From Dendrobium chrysotoxum (taxonomy: Eukaryota; Streptophyta; Magnoliopsida; Asparagales; Orchidaceae): 64,000 bases of DNA. How positions within the stretch are numbered: position 1 is the first letter of the stretch; each line of letters begins with the position of its first letter. Location: the NCBI GenBank assembly GCA_019925795.1, contig CM034314.1, forward strand, positions 28,513,774-28,577,773, given 5' to 3'. The position numbers and the translations under genes are program-made. The notes under the pieces are model-generated. The model worked only from the letters and a program-made list of their open reading frames with translations, made no database searches and had not been told where the DNA came from. Shown here in pieces: positions 37,301 through 49,383 of this stretch.

Positions 37301-38581
37301 GATCGTAAAGGATCACGACAACACGAGTGTAGGTTCATCCTTGAAGTGATCACTTAGATGCTTCGAAGGAGAGGAGAAGGAAAAGCTTGGAGAATTTGAG
37401 CTCTTAAAGAGTATTATCGGGTTTCACCTGTGATAAGGGCAATCAATTTTGCTCAACTAAGAGCTTTCCTCTTTTAATTTATTAATGCATATTTTTTATT
37501 TTGCATGTTTTTTTATTTATTCAGAATCATAGATTAAGTATATCACGTACTATCGAAGGTAACACACGGTAGAGGGAATGTTTATCATATCCGTGAGTTA
37601 CTCCTAATATGAGGTATCTCCTAATGATTAGAACACAAAAAGAGGGAGGTAGGATTGGCTTTGATAACCCAGGCCACATTCGTCACATGAATAAAATTGA
37701 TGGCACAATCATAACAAAATTAATGTATGAATGAAATTCAAATTAGGATTATGGATCAACATTACCATTCCTGCCCAATACAGGTGGGTATGGACCCAAC
37801 ATCACATCCCCTAAGGGATCTAAGTCAATGGTTTTGATATCCCAGACCACACTCAAGCTGATGAATGAAACTGGGGAAATAGAGAAGGAGGAACTCCCAA
37901 ACAACCAGAACTCAAAAGAGAAAAGTGTAATAAATGTAAGACTCATATCAATCCTTAAGAATGGGATATAATCAGATGTTGGGGTCAAAATATTTTCATG
38001 CATGAATTTTTAAAAGAATACGACAAGCATTTAAATAAACTCAGTAGTGGGAACACTAAGCGATGTTAAGCACTTACCAATTAATTTGAAAGAAGTCTGA
38101 TTCATACATTTCTTAAAGAGTGAAAATTTTATCAGAGAGTAAAATAGATTATTTTTATAAATAAAAAATTAACCTCTTGATCATCTTGAACCTAGAATAG
38201 GTTCAAAAATTTAATAATATAGGTTGACTCCATCTAAACCCAAAAAGGTTAGGAATTTAAACTTTACTAACCCAATTCAAGCTCCCTACAAGCTGGATTG
38301 GGCTCTCTCCCTTATATACATATTGGTGAATTAAAATCTAATTCAAAAGGATTTAAATTAGAGAAAAAAATTAAATCTTCTCAATCTTCTTGCATGAAGA
38401 TATATATATATATTATATCTAATAGACTATCATTGCATAATGACAAATCCAAAATCACAATTCTTAAACTCAAGTATCACAACTATCAAAAGACATAGAT
38501 TTTTTTAGATTTAAATATTTACAAGAAAGGGAAGCTATTTACATATCCATTTTGGGCTCATTTTGTGCCCTTTAACTTAAT

Positions 38582-38745
38582 TTGGCACACTGCACATCTT
38601 TTTAATATTTGATACACTTTGTGTATCTTTCATTTTTGGCATACTGCGCATCTTTTTATTATTTGATACACTTTGTATATCTTTAATTTTTGGCATACTA
38701 TGCATCTTTTTATTATTTGATACACTTTGTGTATCTTTCATTTTT
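38582..38745 (+). repeat. 54-bp tandem repeat, three copies
   Basis: TTGGCATACTGCGCATC-type starts at 38,582, 38,636 and 38,690, an exact 54-bp period. Each unit contains TTTGATACACTTTGTGTATC, itself a near-palindrome (GATACAC...GTGTATC). Confidence 0.93.
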
Positions 38746-41116
38746 ATAATTGGCTCTCTTTCTAAATCCCTTAAAGAAAACTTTCTCAGTTGTAAAATTA
38801 TCTTCCAATCATAAGAGAAGAAAACTCACTCTCTTAAGTAATGAAGAAAAATTCATAAAGAAAATCCAATCCCATGATAAGAATGAACAACTTGATTAAA
38901 AAAATTATAAGGTAGATTTATTGGCATGCAAAAGATGCCTATGAGATAGAAAACTGTAAGATGATGGAGAAGATGTTCATTTTTAAATCTAATTTTGATT
39001 TGATATAGATTTTAGTTCAAAAATAAAATCACCCCGAACAAGGGATGGGAGGGAGAGCACATATTCTTTTGTGGATCATAAATTTTTTTTTCTTTAAGCG
39101 TTCGGAGGAGTCAACCAACACTTCACATTTTAAAGAAGACAGAGATAAAATTTTCATTAGGAAAAATAAATCACATACTCTCTAAGAAAAGTTTTCTCAA
39201 AAGTCTACCTTGTATTTTAAACTCTCAGACTTTTCTCAAATTAATTTTTCTTTTATAAATTTTATACACGTTGAATTTAAAGATCCTATCATTGAAGATA
39301 GAACTTTGATCTTTATTTGGACTGATATGGGTCAAGATCTGGTCTAGAAGAGTTCAGACAAGTGAGATGATAGAGACTAGAGTTTATGCCAATGTATGAA
39401 TCATGTCATCAAAAATAATATATGGATTTAAATTTGAGAATTTAAGATAATGATCTAATAGTCTCAAAATCTTAAACAAAACTTTATGCATTAAAAGGGT
39501 CCAATTTTCACTAAGGATAAAGAGAAAAGAGTGGAGTAGAAAGGGGGAACCTAACTAAGAGTAAGACAGACCTAACTAAGGAGTACCAAACCCAGAGTAC
39601 ACACAAGAAAGAATAATATAGAATCCAAAGATGGAGAGAGAAACCTATCTCACCATGGTCGCTAGAAACCTGTGGACCTCCGAAAGGACACAACACCGCC
39701 TCCCCGCGAAGGGAGACTGTATTTGTCAATGGGAGGACAGATTTGATCACACATATGATTAACCATTAAGGATAGCGGCTCTCACCATCACACCCCGATG
39801 AATAATAATATATGTGACCTTATCATCACAATGGGTTTTCCCCACCCGATACATCAGCTTGGGTGAGGTTTATTTGAAAGTGAGATTCAGTTTCCCACGG
39901 GCGCAAGCCCCCATGGTTAATTACATCTCAGGCTGGGGCCTGAGAAAACTCTCGATTAAGGATTCTACATTATCCTTCCCAAATTGGGATTGGCATATAG
40001 GGAGAAGATTAGGAAATCCTACTCAAAGGGAAAAAAAGGTTCAACTAGGCTTAATCAACATGCACAGCTCAGATCGGCATCTAGAGGAATTAAGGTAATA
40101 AGAAGAAACTGGAGAAAATAAATAAATCATATACTCAAAGTATGCAGGAGAGAATGATGGAGGTGGCGTCATCTATGTGACGCAGATAAGTAGGGTTTAT
40201 AGCCCCTGAAGAAAAAGGAGGCTTACCTACTGATGAGGCGTACTACGAGACACCAATAGTAGTAGCCTTGAACCCTAGATCTAGTGGGTTTAATGTTCTA
40301 CGCACAACACTAACACCCGTGTCCTAGCTAATGTAATGCAAAATCTGGACTTACCCCGATTGGGGGCCAGCTAACCACCTAGTCGCTTCAAAACCATGAG
40401 TCCAGTCATTTTATGAAAGATGGGTGGGTAGGTTATAGTTCTTGGAAACAGGGCCGACGTCTAGAGAGTTTTTTAATTAGCCCCAGACTTATTTAGGGTG
40501 AATGCTACTAGATCTAATGCAATTAAAATTTTAATTTAGTTGATTTCTAATATATGCATGCTAGTTAAAGTATCCAAATCAGATATGCATAGAATTTTGA
40601 AAAGGCTTATAAAATAATTTTTAAAAGTAGACTAGGCTTCCCCAGGTCTGGCACCTCATCCTTATAGGTCAGATTATCCAGACTCTACCCGCAGGTGGGG
40701 AAGTGTCTTATAGAAGGAGAGAAGAAATGCATTAATATGTATGCGACCCCGGATGATTTCGACAGTTTCCTAAGTCGTTAGGTTTTTATGTTACTTAAAT
40801 CTTAAAATTTTAAATATTGATTACGAGTAGAAAATATTTTAGTCCTTAAAGAGCCTAATGAAATCCAGGCTAAAATAAAAGCGACGTGCAAGACTCCAAG
40901 AAACTAAGAAAAGCATATAACATATGAGCAGTCAACATCAAATCAATGCATTGTATAAACTAAATTAATCAAATAAATATCTATAGGCCAACTGCTCTTA
41001 ATTATAACCCAGGGTCTGCAGAAAATTAAAGAGGCCGGGCACCACTGCCAACAACCCGGATTTCTAATCTTAAAACAGTTGCAAGTTATTTTGAGTGGGA
41101 TACTCTATCTTTAATT

Positions 41117-41222
41117 TCTTGATCTTCTCTTCCTTGGACTCCTGGATCTCCTCTTCCTTGGACTCCTTGGATCTCCTCTTCCTTGGACTCCTTGGATCTC
41201 CTTTTTGTTGGACTCCTTGGGT
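41117..41222 (-). repeat. ~27-bp tandem repeat, about four copies
   Basis: CTTGGACTCCTTGGATCTCC repeated with few changes. On the minus strand it reads as SPRKRRSR-like peptide repeats, which is a by-product of the period being a multiple of three. Confidence 0.9.
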
Positions 41223-43909
41223 GGTAGAATAATCCAAATTTGAATTTTCAAATAGAAAAGGACTATCCTCATATTGGGTGTCCTTTCCTTTTCAGAATCC
41301 AACCTTTGGATTCTTGTATTCCCACTCAAAATAAACTTTCATAACTCTTAACCAATATTACAAATGGTTATATTAAAATAAAGCACTAAATTCTAGACTC
41401 TTCTGCATGATTATCCTAATAAAAGTCATCCCAAGCAGTTTATATTATCCCAAACAGTTTACAGTAAAATAAAATACTCATCACAGCCACACTTGGCCAT
41501 GCTCTTAATTGTTTGAAGGCTAAGCAATTCTGGAGCACCTGTAGTAATTTATAATGATTTATTATTTTAGCCCTCATTTATTTAAGAGGGGGCTGAGCAA
41601 TTTCTGAAGCACCTGCATGAAACAGCGTTAGTATTTAAATCATGATTATTGCCCCCCATTTATTAGCGCTGCATAAGCATGGCCACCTATAAAAAATATT
41701 GTTAGTATCAAAATCGATTCTAACCTATGGGTAATCTATCGCGCAATCACATCAATTCTCAGAGTACAGTTAAAATAAGCAAACACACCAGTAGTTCAAT
41801 CACAACATGTAGTGAAATCTCAGAAAACTCGGCACATAATAGAAAAGTAAACACCGGCCTAGCCTAGGTCTAGAAGTGGTGCCCTAGAAAATCATCTAAG
41901 TGTGTGTAAAAGGCTGTGTAGCTGAAATAGATCCTAAATAGGTAATTAGTTGAAGTTGTCTATTGTCCAAGTTTGTTGAAGGTCCCCAGAAAGGATTTAG
42001 ATTTAAATTTGAATATTAGTGTGTTGTAGGTTGACTTAGATATGTTTTCGTGGTTAGATGATTACTACCTTTGTTTCACACCAAGGCCATGAAGTTTATT
42101 TCATCTTTTTTGTGGCTAAGTTAATAGCCTTGTAGGCCTGGGTTACCTAGTAGCAATCATGGGTTGATTAAGTTGATTTAGTTGGTTGAAGATTAAAAGA
42201 AAAGGGGGATATTAATTTATTTATTATTATGTTAGTATGTTGGCTTTGAATTAAGGGCAATATTTTTCTGAAATTTAAGTTAAGCCGGTGGTTTTCAGAA
42301 GGTCCATGGTTACCCTATCCGTTAGATCAAAGGGGTCCAAAATTGACTTTTTAATTAAGAGGGGTTTTGTAAATAATTAATATTTTTATAAAATAATAGA
42401 CCTTATCCCGATCAGTTATACTATAAGCATGCCCAATTTGGGTTCTTCTATCCAAAGTTATGAATTTCTGAAATTTTGGTCTCGTTTTGAACTAAGTTTG
42501 ACCGGATTGTTGACTTTTTTATTTAAGTTGATTTTTAGAGTTTTAAAATTTTTAATAAATAGTAAACCCTAAGTTGAGTTGAATGCCTTTGAGTTTGTCC
42601 AATTTAGAGTTTTCTATAATTAGTTATGAATTTTTAAAATTTGGGTCATTTAATGAATTATCGAAATTATTTAATGCAAGGCTGTTTTTGGAATTTTGAT
42701 CCAAATCAGTTCCAAACTACTTGGAATCACCCCCAAAGGTCAGGAATGACCTAAAGAAGTGTTCCTAAGTGTTTGGGAAAATTTTAGAATTTTTAATTAT
42801 TTTTAATTTTTTAATTTAATTAAAAGATAATTTTTAATCAAAATTAAATTAAAGTTCAGATTGAGGTCCAATCAAGGGCTTCTAATTTTCATGGATTACG
42901 GACTAACTTCTGAAGAGTTTGATATATTATGGGTATTTGTCTGATTTAATTTGGATTTATTAGAATTTTTTGAAGTTACGAGGTCCTAATTAAAGGGTAA
43001 ATTAGGGTTGATCAATTAAGGGGTTTAATGAGTCCTAAAAATTCTTAAAAAATTCTGAGAGGTTTAGGATGTCACTAAGTTTAAGTGTCTTAAGTTTCAG
43101 GTCAATCAGAGGTAAACCCTAGCTCCTAGAATTTCTCTAAGTTTGCTAGACGGGTCCTTAATTATTGTCCTTAGGGTGTCACTACGTTAAATGAGTTTTG
43201 AATCGGTGTTTGAAACTAACCCTTGGGGTAACATAGAGGAAATGCAATGCAAACATAAAACACACCATGTCCTTAAATCTAGGAGAGCCTAGGCTAAGTG
43301 CTAGTGCATCCTACACATGCAAGGACTACGAAGTATTAAAGGAAATAAGACTAAAGAAGTGATTAGTGAATGATTGAGACCCAATCATCCATTACTCCTT
43401 CTCCCACATGAATTCTATACATATATAGACCCTATGTTTAAGATTTCAAAGGGTGAATATGCCAAAATTAAATAATTCATTCATATATGTAATGTTAAAA
43501 TATTTTAAAATACACATAAATTAATAAATAAATAAAAATAAGTTTTAAAATAAGATAATTTAAAAATAATTCAGATGTATATGCATGAGTGATTCACCAG
43601 CCACTAAGGGAGGTTTTAAAATAATTTTTATTTCAAAATAATTAATTATATTAATTATTTAAATAATATTTAAATAATTAAATAACTAAATAATGCAGAA
43701 ATAATCCAGAATAGACAAATTTGAATCTAGAAAATAACTTTAAATTAAAGTTCACATTTTTCTAAAAAATTTAAGGTATTGTGCGTCAAAATCATATTTA
43801 AAATAAATTAGTTATGAATTTTAGAAGTTAAACGCATTTAAAAGTAATATTTAAAAATAATTATTAAATTAAATTAAAATAACCAGGGTTTTCTAATTTT
43901 TTTTTAAAG

Positions 43910-43978
43910 AATAAATAATAAATAATATAATAATAGTAATAATAAAAGATAATAACAATAATAATAAATATGAAAATC

Positions 43979-44024
<46 letters not shown>

Positions 44025-44687
44025 CATTAACATAATAATGTCATCATCAAAATATCAATATTATAATAATATGAATGTTAACATAATAATATTATTATTA
44101 AAGTAATAATAATATTATTAATAATAACATTAATATCATCATAATAATGTCAATAAAAATAAATTAATATTATAATAATATAAATATTAACATAATAATA
44201 TTATTATTAAAATAATAATATTATTATTATTAATAATATTAATATTATCATAATAATGTTAATAATAATAAATTAATATTATAATAATATAAATATTAAT
44301 ATAATATTATTATTATTATTAATATTATAATAATATTAATAATAATAAATTAATATTATAATAACATAAATATTAACATAATAATATTATTATTAAAATA
44401 ATAATATTATTATTATTAATATTATTAATATTATTATTATAATGTTAATAATAATAAATTAATATTATAATAATATAAATATTAACAAAATAATATAATT
44501 ATTAAAATAATAATATTACTATTAATAATAATATTAATATTATTATAATAATGTTTATAATAATAAATTAATATTATAATAATATAAATATTAACATAAT
44601 AATATTATTAGTAAAATAATAATAATATTATTAATAATAATATTAATATTAATATAATAATGTTCAATAATAAAATATTTGAAAATG

Positions 44688-44730
<43 letters not shown>

Positions 44731-44805
44731 GTTTAATAATAATAATAATAATAAAGATAATATTATATAAGAAAAGAATTTAAAATAATAATAAAAAAAG
44801 AAAAA
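43910..44805. repeat. (AAT/ATT)n-rich block, 3' LTR copy
   Basis: Same type as 32,210-33,130, including runs of pure AAT at 43,981-44,021 and 44,688-44,730, and the TATAAATATTAACATAATAAT phrase. Confidence 0.92.
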
Positions 44806-44863
44806 AGAAATCGGCGACGCGGGATGCCACATGGCTGGCCTTAATTGGCCGCGCTAACTGCAG

Positions 44864-44913
44864 CCAATCATTGGCAATGATTGCGCCGCCGCGCAATCAT
44901 TGCCAATGATTGG
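44864..44913. repeat. Perfect 23-bp inverted repeat with 4-nt spacer (CCAAT/ATTGG)
   Basis: The left arm 44,864-44,886 (CCAATCATTGG... ending GATTGCGC) and right arm 44,891-44,913 (GCGCAATC... ending GATTGG) are exact reverse complements, separated by CGCC. Each arm also holds its own CCAAT and ATTGG, giving nested palindromes. The duplicated 5' LTR copies (29,949-29,998, 33,188-33,237) have decayed arms. Confidence 0.95.
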
Positions 44914-45599
44914 CGCGGCGGGCCCCGTGCCACTTAAAACGACGGTGGCGCTCCACTGCCGTTAGATCTAACGCCACGGAGATGAACGGCTCTGATCGAG
45001 CCAAACACACCGCGGAGCCGCCGGATCTGAATACACGGGTGCTCTGAACCGCGGACCGGCGAAAATCTGACTGTTGATCCTTAGATCAACGGTCCTAATG
45101 TACTCTAGCTGCAGCGAAGCCCAACCTGAGCCCTAGAGTGCCATTTTCTCCTCGTTCTCGCAAACGGCACGATGGAATTTAATAAAAATTTAAATCTAAT
45201 ATCTAGACATGAAGAGCATTCATGTGGTGTAATTATTGCGGGTTAAAACGCACTTTTTGAAACGCTAATTAGATCTATGTGTTCTAGCTAGGGTTTCGAA
45301 TTTACCTCAATCCAATGGATGGATTTGGGAGATTTTGGGCTCTCTGAATTTGTTGTCTGTTCACGAATAAGGTTGTAGAAGACTTCAAGAGCTGAGGACG
45401 CCCGGATCGAGAGATATTCCACCTTGAACGGATCTAGGCTCGGGTTCATCAGAATTTCGTCGCCGGCGAGGGTTTGACGGCGGGCTAGATCAGGGAAGAT
45501 GGAGGGAGTCGAGGAGAACTCAAGTACGAGAGATCTCGGGCTATGGGGGCTTGGAGGGAGAAAGATTGCTAAGATCCCCTCTAATGAACCCTAAAAAGG

Positions 45600-45609
45600 C
45601 TATTTAAAG
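45600..45609 (+). promoter_or_regulatory. Degenerate TATA box of E 3' LTR
   Basis: CTATTTAAAG, one base off the CTATATAAAG of the 5' LTR, ~100 bp before the LTR end. Confidence 0.4.
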
Positions 45610-45709
45610 CCCTAGACTTAATACCAATGGCCATGATCGAATCAAGACTTGATTAGGAGGGAAGTAAGAGGTTGATTGGCCGTGGACCTAGGTCTAGAGA
45701 GCTATATAA

Positions 45710-46780
45710 AGGTTTTCTAAAACCACAACTCCAACAAATATTGGAGAATGCCCCAAATTACTACAAAGGTAAGAACTAAAGGTCTATCTTTGAACTATAA
45801 ATATAAAGAATAAGAAATAAAGCCAAAATGAAAAAAAAATGTATGCTTTAGCATGCCTACAAAATGTGATGTTTGGTTATCTAACATTTGGCTCCAAATT
45901 GTAGGTCCATCAAAGCCATCTAAGGGGAATTAATGTCTTTATTTTGGTTTGATCCATTTTAAATGTGGATGTGATGATTAAATCATCATGCTTATGGCAA
46001 ACAAATTTTGGCACTATGTGTGCACCTAACAAGTCATCACACTAATTAACAATATGATTCTCATCTCCTACCACGGCCTACTATACATTGGCATACAAAA
46101 GGTGGACCAACTACATAATTACCTAGTATCATACCCACATCCTATAGTATAATGAGTATCTCATCTTAGAGCATATGCAATGTGTTGATTATGTTAGATA
46201 AATGCTTTACAAGTGTAATAAGTAAATTATAATCTAGCCTAATGTAACAAAATTTCATAATACAATCTATGTCTACCTTCTGAAGGACTTCTATAAATTG
46301 AAGACAGCTAGTGCGTCCCTTCTTTCTCATCACCAAATGTGATGCAACCTCCAAAATAGTACCCTATCTTAAGCATAGGGCATTATATTTAAATATTAAT
46401 ATTTAAAAGATTGTATTAAAAGAAAATTTAGGTAGAAATTTATACCATTTCTGTGTGTGTTACTTTAACTCAGCTATTAGTGGGCGGGGATCCATACGTG
46501 TAGGCCTACTATCTATATCTAGAGCATTAGTGCCCCATGATGCACGTAGTTTTTTATGTTTGTGACTTTCGTCTTGCATCTTATCTAGAAAAAAATTGTA
46601 ATTAAATAAATACTAAAATAAATATAAAAAAATAAAAGAAGAAAACACATGCAATTTTCCTAATATTATTCAGATTATAAGTGTAAACTGACCTATTGTT
46701 CCTAGTTTAAGTGCATAAACTATAAATCCTAAGCCCTAATTACGTACTTTCATCCATAGTATTTGTGTAACTGTTATGGC
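45710..46780. other. No gene recognised; right flank of E
   Basis: AT-rich DNA. A 62-codon minus-strand frame at 46,166-46,354 (GRTSCLQFIEVLQKVD) has no recognisable family and no supporting exon, so it is left as non-coding. Confidence 0.4.
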
Positions 46781-47480
46781 TCGTTCATTAAGAGATGCTT
46801 GTTTATAGCTCAATAAGGGCTAAACAAATCGAACATGAACCAAGCTTGAACATTTATGATTTTAAATGAATCGAACTTGAACCCAGACAAAAATCTCGAA
46901 CCAAGCTTGAACCGAGCTTGAACAAGCTCTTATCAAACAAGCTCGAACATGAACACATAGATACTCGGCTCGGCTCGATTCGTTTGTAGCCCTAGACCCG
47001 AACACAACCTAATTTTGTAAATGGGTCAGAAATTTAGACCCTAACCCAACTCACAGGGTTACCAGGTTGACCCGACCTGACCCGCTAACTCAGAATGCAG
47101 CCAGGCTCAAGTGCGTTTTGGTGCGAGCAAAGGGGGCGCAATCGAGCGAGCCTGTGAGCGAGGCGGCGAGCTCATGCATGCGAGTGCGATCTGCAATGGT
47201 GCAGACACAAGTGCTGGAGCAAGCACAGTGCGGGCGTGAGTCTGGGTGTGAACGTTAGAGTGGAAGGGCTCGCTAAGGAGTGCGGGATGGCATGGGCGAG
47301 CGTAGGATCACTGCAGGCCATGGGTGACCCGAGTCATTTTAGGATTGACTTTGGGTTTTCGGGTAAAGTCAAACTTGATCTAATTTTATGGTCAGAAAAT
47401 AAAACTCAAACCCAACTTATAGCAAACAAGTTGAGCCGATACCAAAATTTTTTGGGCTGGGTCAAGTATTAACACTCCTA
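46781..47480. repeat. Low-copy-pattern repeats: GAGCTTGAAC and GACCCGAC wording
   Basis: 46,790-46,985 repeats AAGCTTGAACC / AGCTCGAACATGAAC and CTCGGCTCGGCTCG. 47,060-47,480 carries GACCCGACCTGACCCG and TTGGGCTGGGTCAAG. Both are wordings I know from dispersed plant repeats. Between them (47,085-47,330) is a GC-richer stretch with short open frames but no recognisable protein. Confidence 0.5.
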
Positions 47481-48657
47481 CTAATAACCATGGGTGATTC
47501 GTTGGTAGTTTCTAGATCTTTTGCCAAACTAAAATATTATTGAAATAATTCCATAATATTATTGTAAATTGAACAAAGTATTTCTTGAATTGGTAGTCCT
47601 CAAGCTCATCAATGAACAACATTGAAATATCTTGAAGGTACTATATCTATAACCCCATCATGTTTCAATTTCCACATGGTCATATCCCTCTCATAATGTA
47701 CATATGAATTCTCTTGCACAAAGATGAAGATTTCATTACTTATATTAAATTAATTACAAACATCAATCAAATTTGTTCATGAAGAAATAAACAGTTAAAA
47801 GCTACCTACAAAACTAATGAGGCAATTTTTGTTAACAACACATGATATCAAAGGCTTCAACGTCAATGCTGGTTCTTGGCATAGTCAACATTAACACAAA
47901 ATATTGAAGCATAAAACCAAACTCCATGAATTAAAATACTCTCATCAACATAATTCTTTATATCATCAAAGCTGCGATAATTTTTTGAATTATAATCTCT
48001 CAAAATGGAGAAAATGAACCGTCTTTCAAGATCAAGATTGGAGCTTTGTCATAGAAATTAAAAATTCAGAGTTTCACTCTCAACTCTGTATGTAGGTGGT
48101 TTGGTATTCCTTATAGAGAAAACATTTGAGCTTGTAAGGGTGTAAGCATTGCTTTTTTGGGATAGTATTCTATTAGTGTCTGTGAAAGGGGAATCATGCT
48201 TTGTTTATATAAGATAGTGTTGAGTCTCTGTTAGGAGGTGAAACTAGAATCAATAAAGAAGAAATTGAAAGATGGATAAATAATTCATCTTGAGGGATGA
48301 GCACTGGTGCTTGAAACAGAATGGATCAGCTATCATAGAATTCGAAGAAGCATTTGGAAATTGGAATCCTATTCATCATATTTCAAGTAAAATCATTTGT
48401 ATTGTGTTGTCGTTTAAGGCATAGTTGAATGAAGTAGAATCAACATCTTTGACTGCAAGATAGCCATAAATCCCTCACAACTTCCCTTGGTAGCCTCTAC
48501 TTTTAATTTTTATAGAAGAGGAGGGCACTTATGGAGGTTCTCGACATCAGTCATTGAAATGAGAGAGGATTAGATGCAGAAGAAGCTCAAAGTTCTCGAC
48601 ATTCTCTCCAGTTGTTTTTTCCAACTTTTGCACTCTTCTTCCAAACCAAGTGCTTTA
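47481..48657. other. No gene recognised
   Basis: AT-rich, no open frame above ~60 codons and no repeat structure noted. Confidence 0.45.
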
Positions 48658-48787
48658 GGCTTCGTTTGTGTTAGCTTTCTTAGTGCTTTCTAAAATAACT
48701 CTTTAGTATAAAAATTTTTTGAATTAGAATTTTTTGTACTAAAAAATTACTTTAGAAAGCAGTAAGAAAATTGCTCCAAACGAAGCC
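48658..48787. mobile_element. MITE copy 1 (130 bp, PIF/Harbinger-like)
   Basis: Terminal inverted repeats GGCTTCGTTTG ... CAAACGAAGCC, flanked by TTA on both sides (48,655-48,657 and 48,788-48,790). Inside, TAGTATAAAAATTTTTTGAA faces TTTTTTGTACTAAAAAATTA, so almost the whole element folds into a hairpin. Confidence 0.9.
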
Positions 48788-48860
48788 TTAATTCTCCTGA
48801 ATTCTATCAACTTTGTCCTGCATTTTTCAATTTTTAACTCTATAACTTGTTGATGATTAA

Positions 48861-48992
48861 GATTTTATTTGGGATAGTTTTCTTACTGCATTTTAAAGTA
48901 GCTTTCTAGCACAAAAATTTATAATTCAAAAAATATTTTGTACTAGAAAGCTGTTTTAAAAAATAATAAAAAAAACTGTTCCAAAAGAAGCA
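48861..48992. mobile_element. MITE copy 2 (decayed ends)
   Basis: Same layout: GATTTTATTTGGGATAG..., CTTTCTAGCACAAAAATTTA, TTTTGTACTAGAAAGC, ending CCAAAAGAAGCA. TAA flanks lie at 48,858-48,860 and 48,993-48,995. The terminal repeats carry several substitutions relative to copy 1. Confidence 0.8.
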
Positions 48993-49244
48993 TAAAATGC
49001 AATTCTTGCTTTCCTGGGTGGTCAAGCTTTAGATACAATCTTCCTAGTCCAACCTCAGAGTTCAGGAACTACAAATTAAATTGGATCTTTTCCTCATCTC
49101 TATTGATTGGGAAACTTATTTTTCTTGTTATAATGTGTCAGCTACTAATAAGAGGTTTTTTTTATCACAATAACCTAATACTTGTCCCTGGTTTCGTTTC
49201 TCATTTTCACTTCAATTAACTGTCAGACCTTTTAATGATTTTAA

Positions 49245-49380
49245 GGTTTCGTTTGGGACGACTTTCTTACTGTTTTTTAAAATAATTTTTCAGTACAAAA
49301 ATAAAAATTTCTTGAACGAAAAATTTTTGTACTAAAAAGTTGCTTTAGAAAACAATAAAAAAACTGTCACAAACGAAGCC
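49245..49380. mobile_element. MITE copy 3 (136 bp)
   Basis: GGTTTCGTTTGGGACG... with TCAGTACAAAAAT facing TTTTTGTACTAAAAAG, ending ACAAACGAAGCC. TAA flanks at 49,242-49,244 and 49,381-49,383. Confidence 0.88.
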
Positions 49381-49383
49381 TAA

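Larger units (their letters stand above)
34027..39670 (+). mobile_element. Non-coding internal region of E
   Basis: No reading frame longer than ~95 codons and none with retroelement motifs. It begins with the GGTCGACCTGGTCAACC segment (34,230-34,265), passes through two large tandem arrays (34,653-37,300), then AT-richer unique sequence with a 54-bp array (38,582-38,745), and ends at the 3' LTR. No clear polypurine tract precedes 39,671; the closest purine-rich stretch is GATGGAGAGAGAAA at 39,630. Confidence 0.6.
29146..45704 (+). mobile_element. Element E: ~16.5-kb non-coding LTR element (LARD-like)
   Basis: Both LTRs start TGTGGACCTC (29,146 and 39,671), and the outer edges carry the same pentamer TATAA (29,141-29,145 and 45,705-45,709). 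Homology between the copies stops at 45,704-45,706, just where the second TATAA lies. The LTR end would be ...GAGCTA, a non-canonical TG...TA pair. The internal region of ~5.6 kb has no gag, protease, RT or integrase. This fits a large retrotransposon derivative that depends on proteins from another element. An alternative is that the LTR really ends ~290 bp further on (a TGGCGAAC sequence at 34,321 could be a primer site) and the 3' LTR is truncated. Confidence 0.65.
39671..45704 (+). mobile_element. 3' LTR of E (~6.03 kb)
   Basis: This is the complete copy from TGTGGACCTC to the TATAA flank. Internal order: 164-bp head shared with 29,146, mid-GC region, a 27-bp tandem array (41,117-41,222), AT-rich DNA (43,500-43,900), (AAT)n block, GC-rich palindrome block, TATA-like site, end. 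It differs from the 5' LTR by several percent in the compared parts (e.g. 44,811-45,700 against 33,130-34,026), so the insertion is not recent. Confidence 0.68.

Noticed and set aside
41111..41329. SR-like repeat protein (SPRKRRSR)
   Set aside because: Comes from a 27-bp DNA repeat inside the E 3' LTR; no start or domain context.
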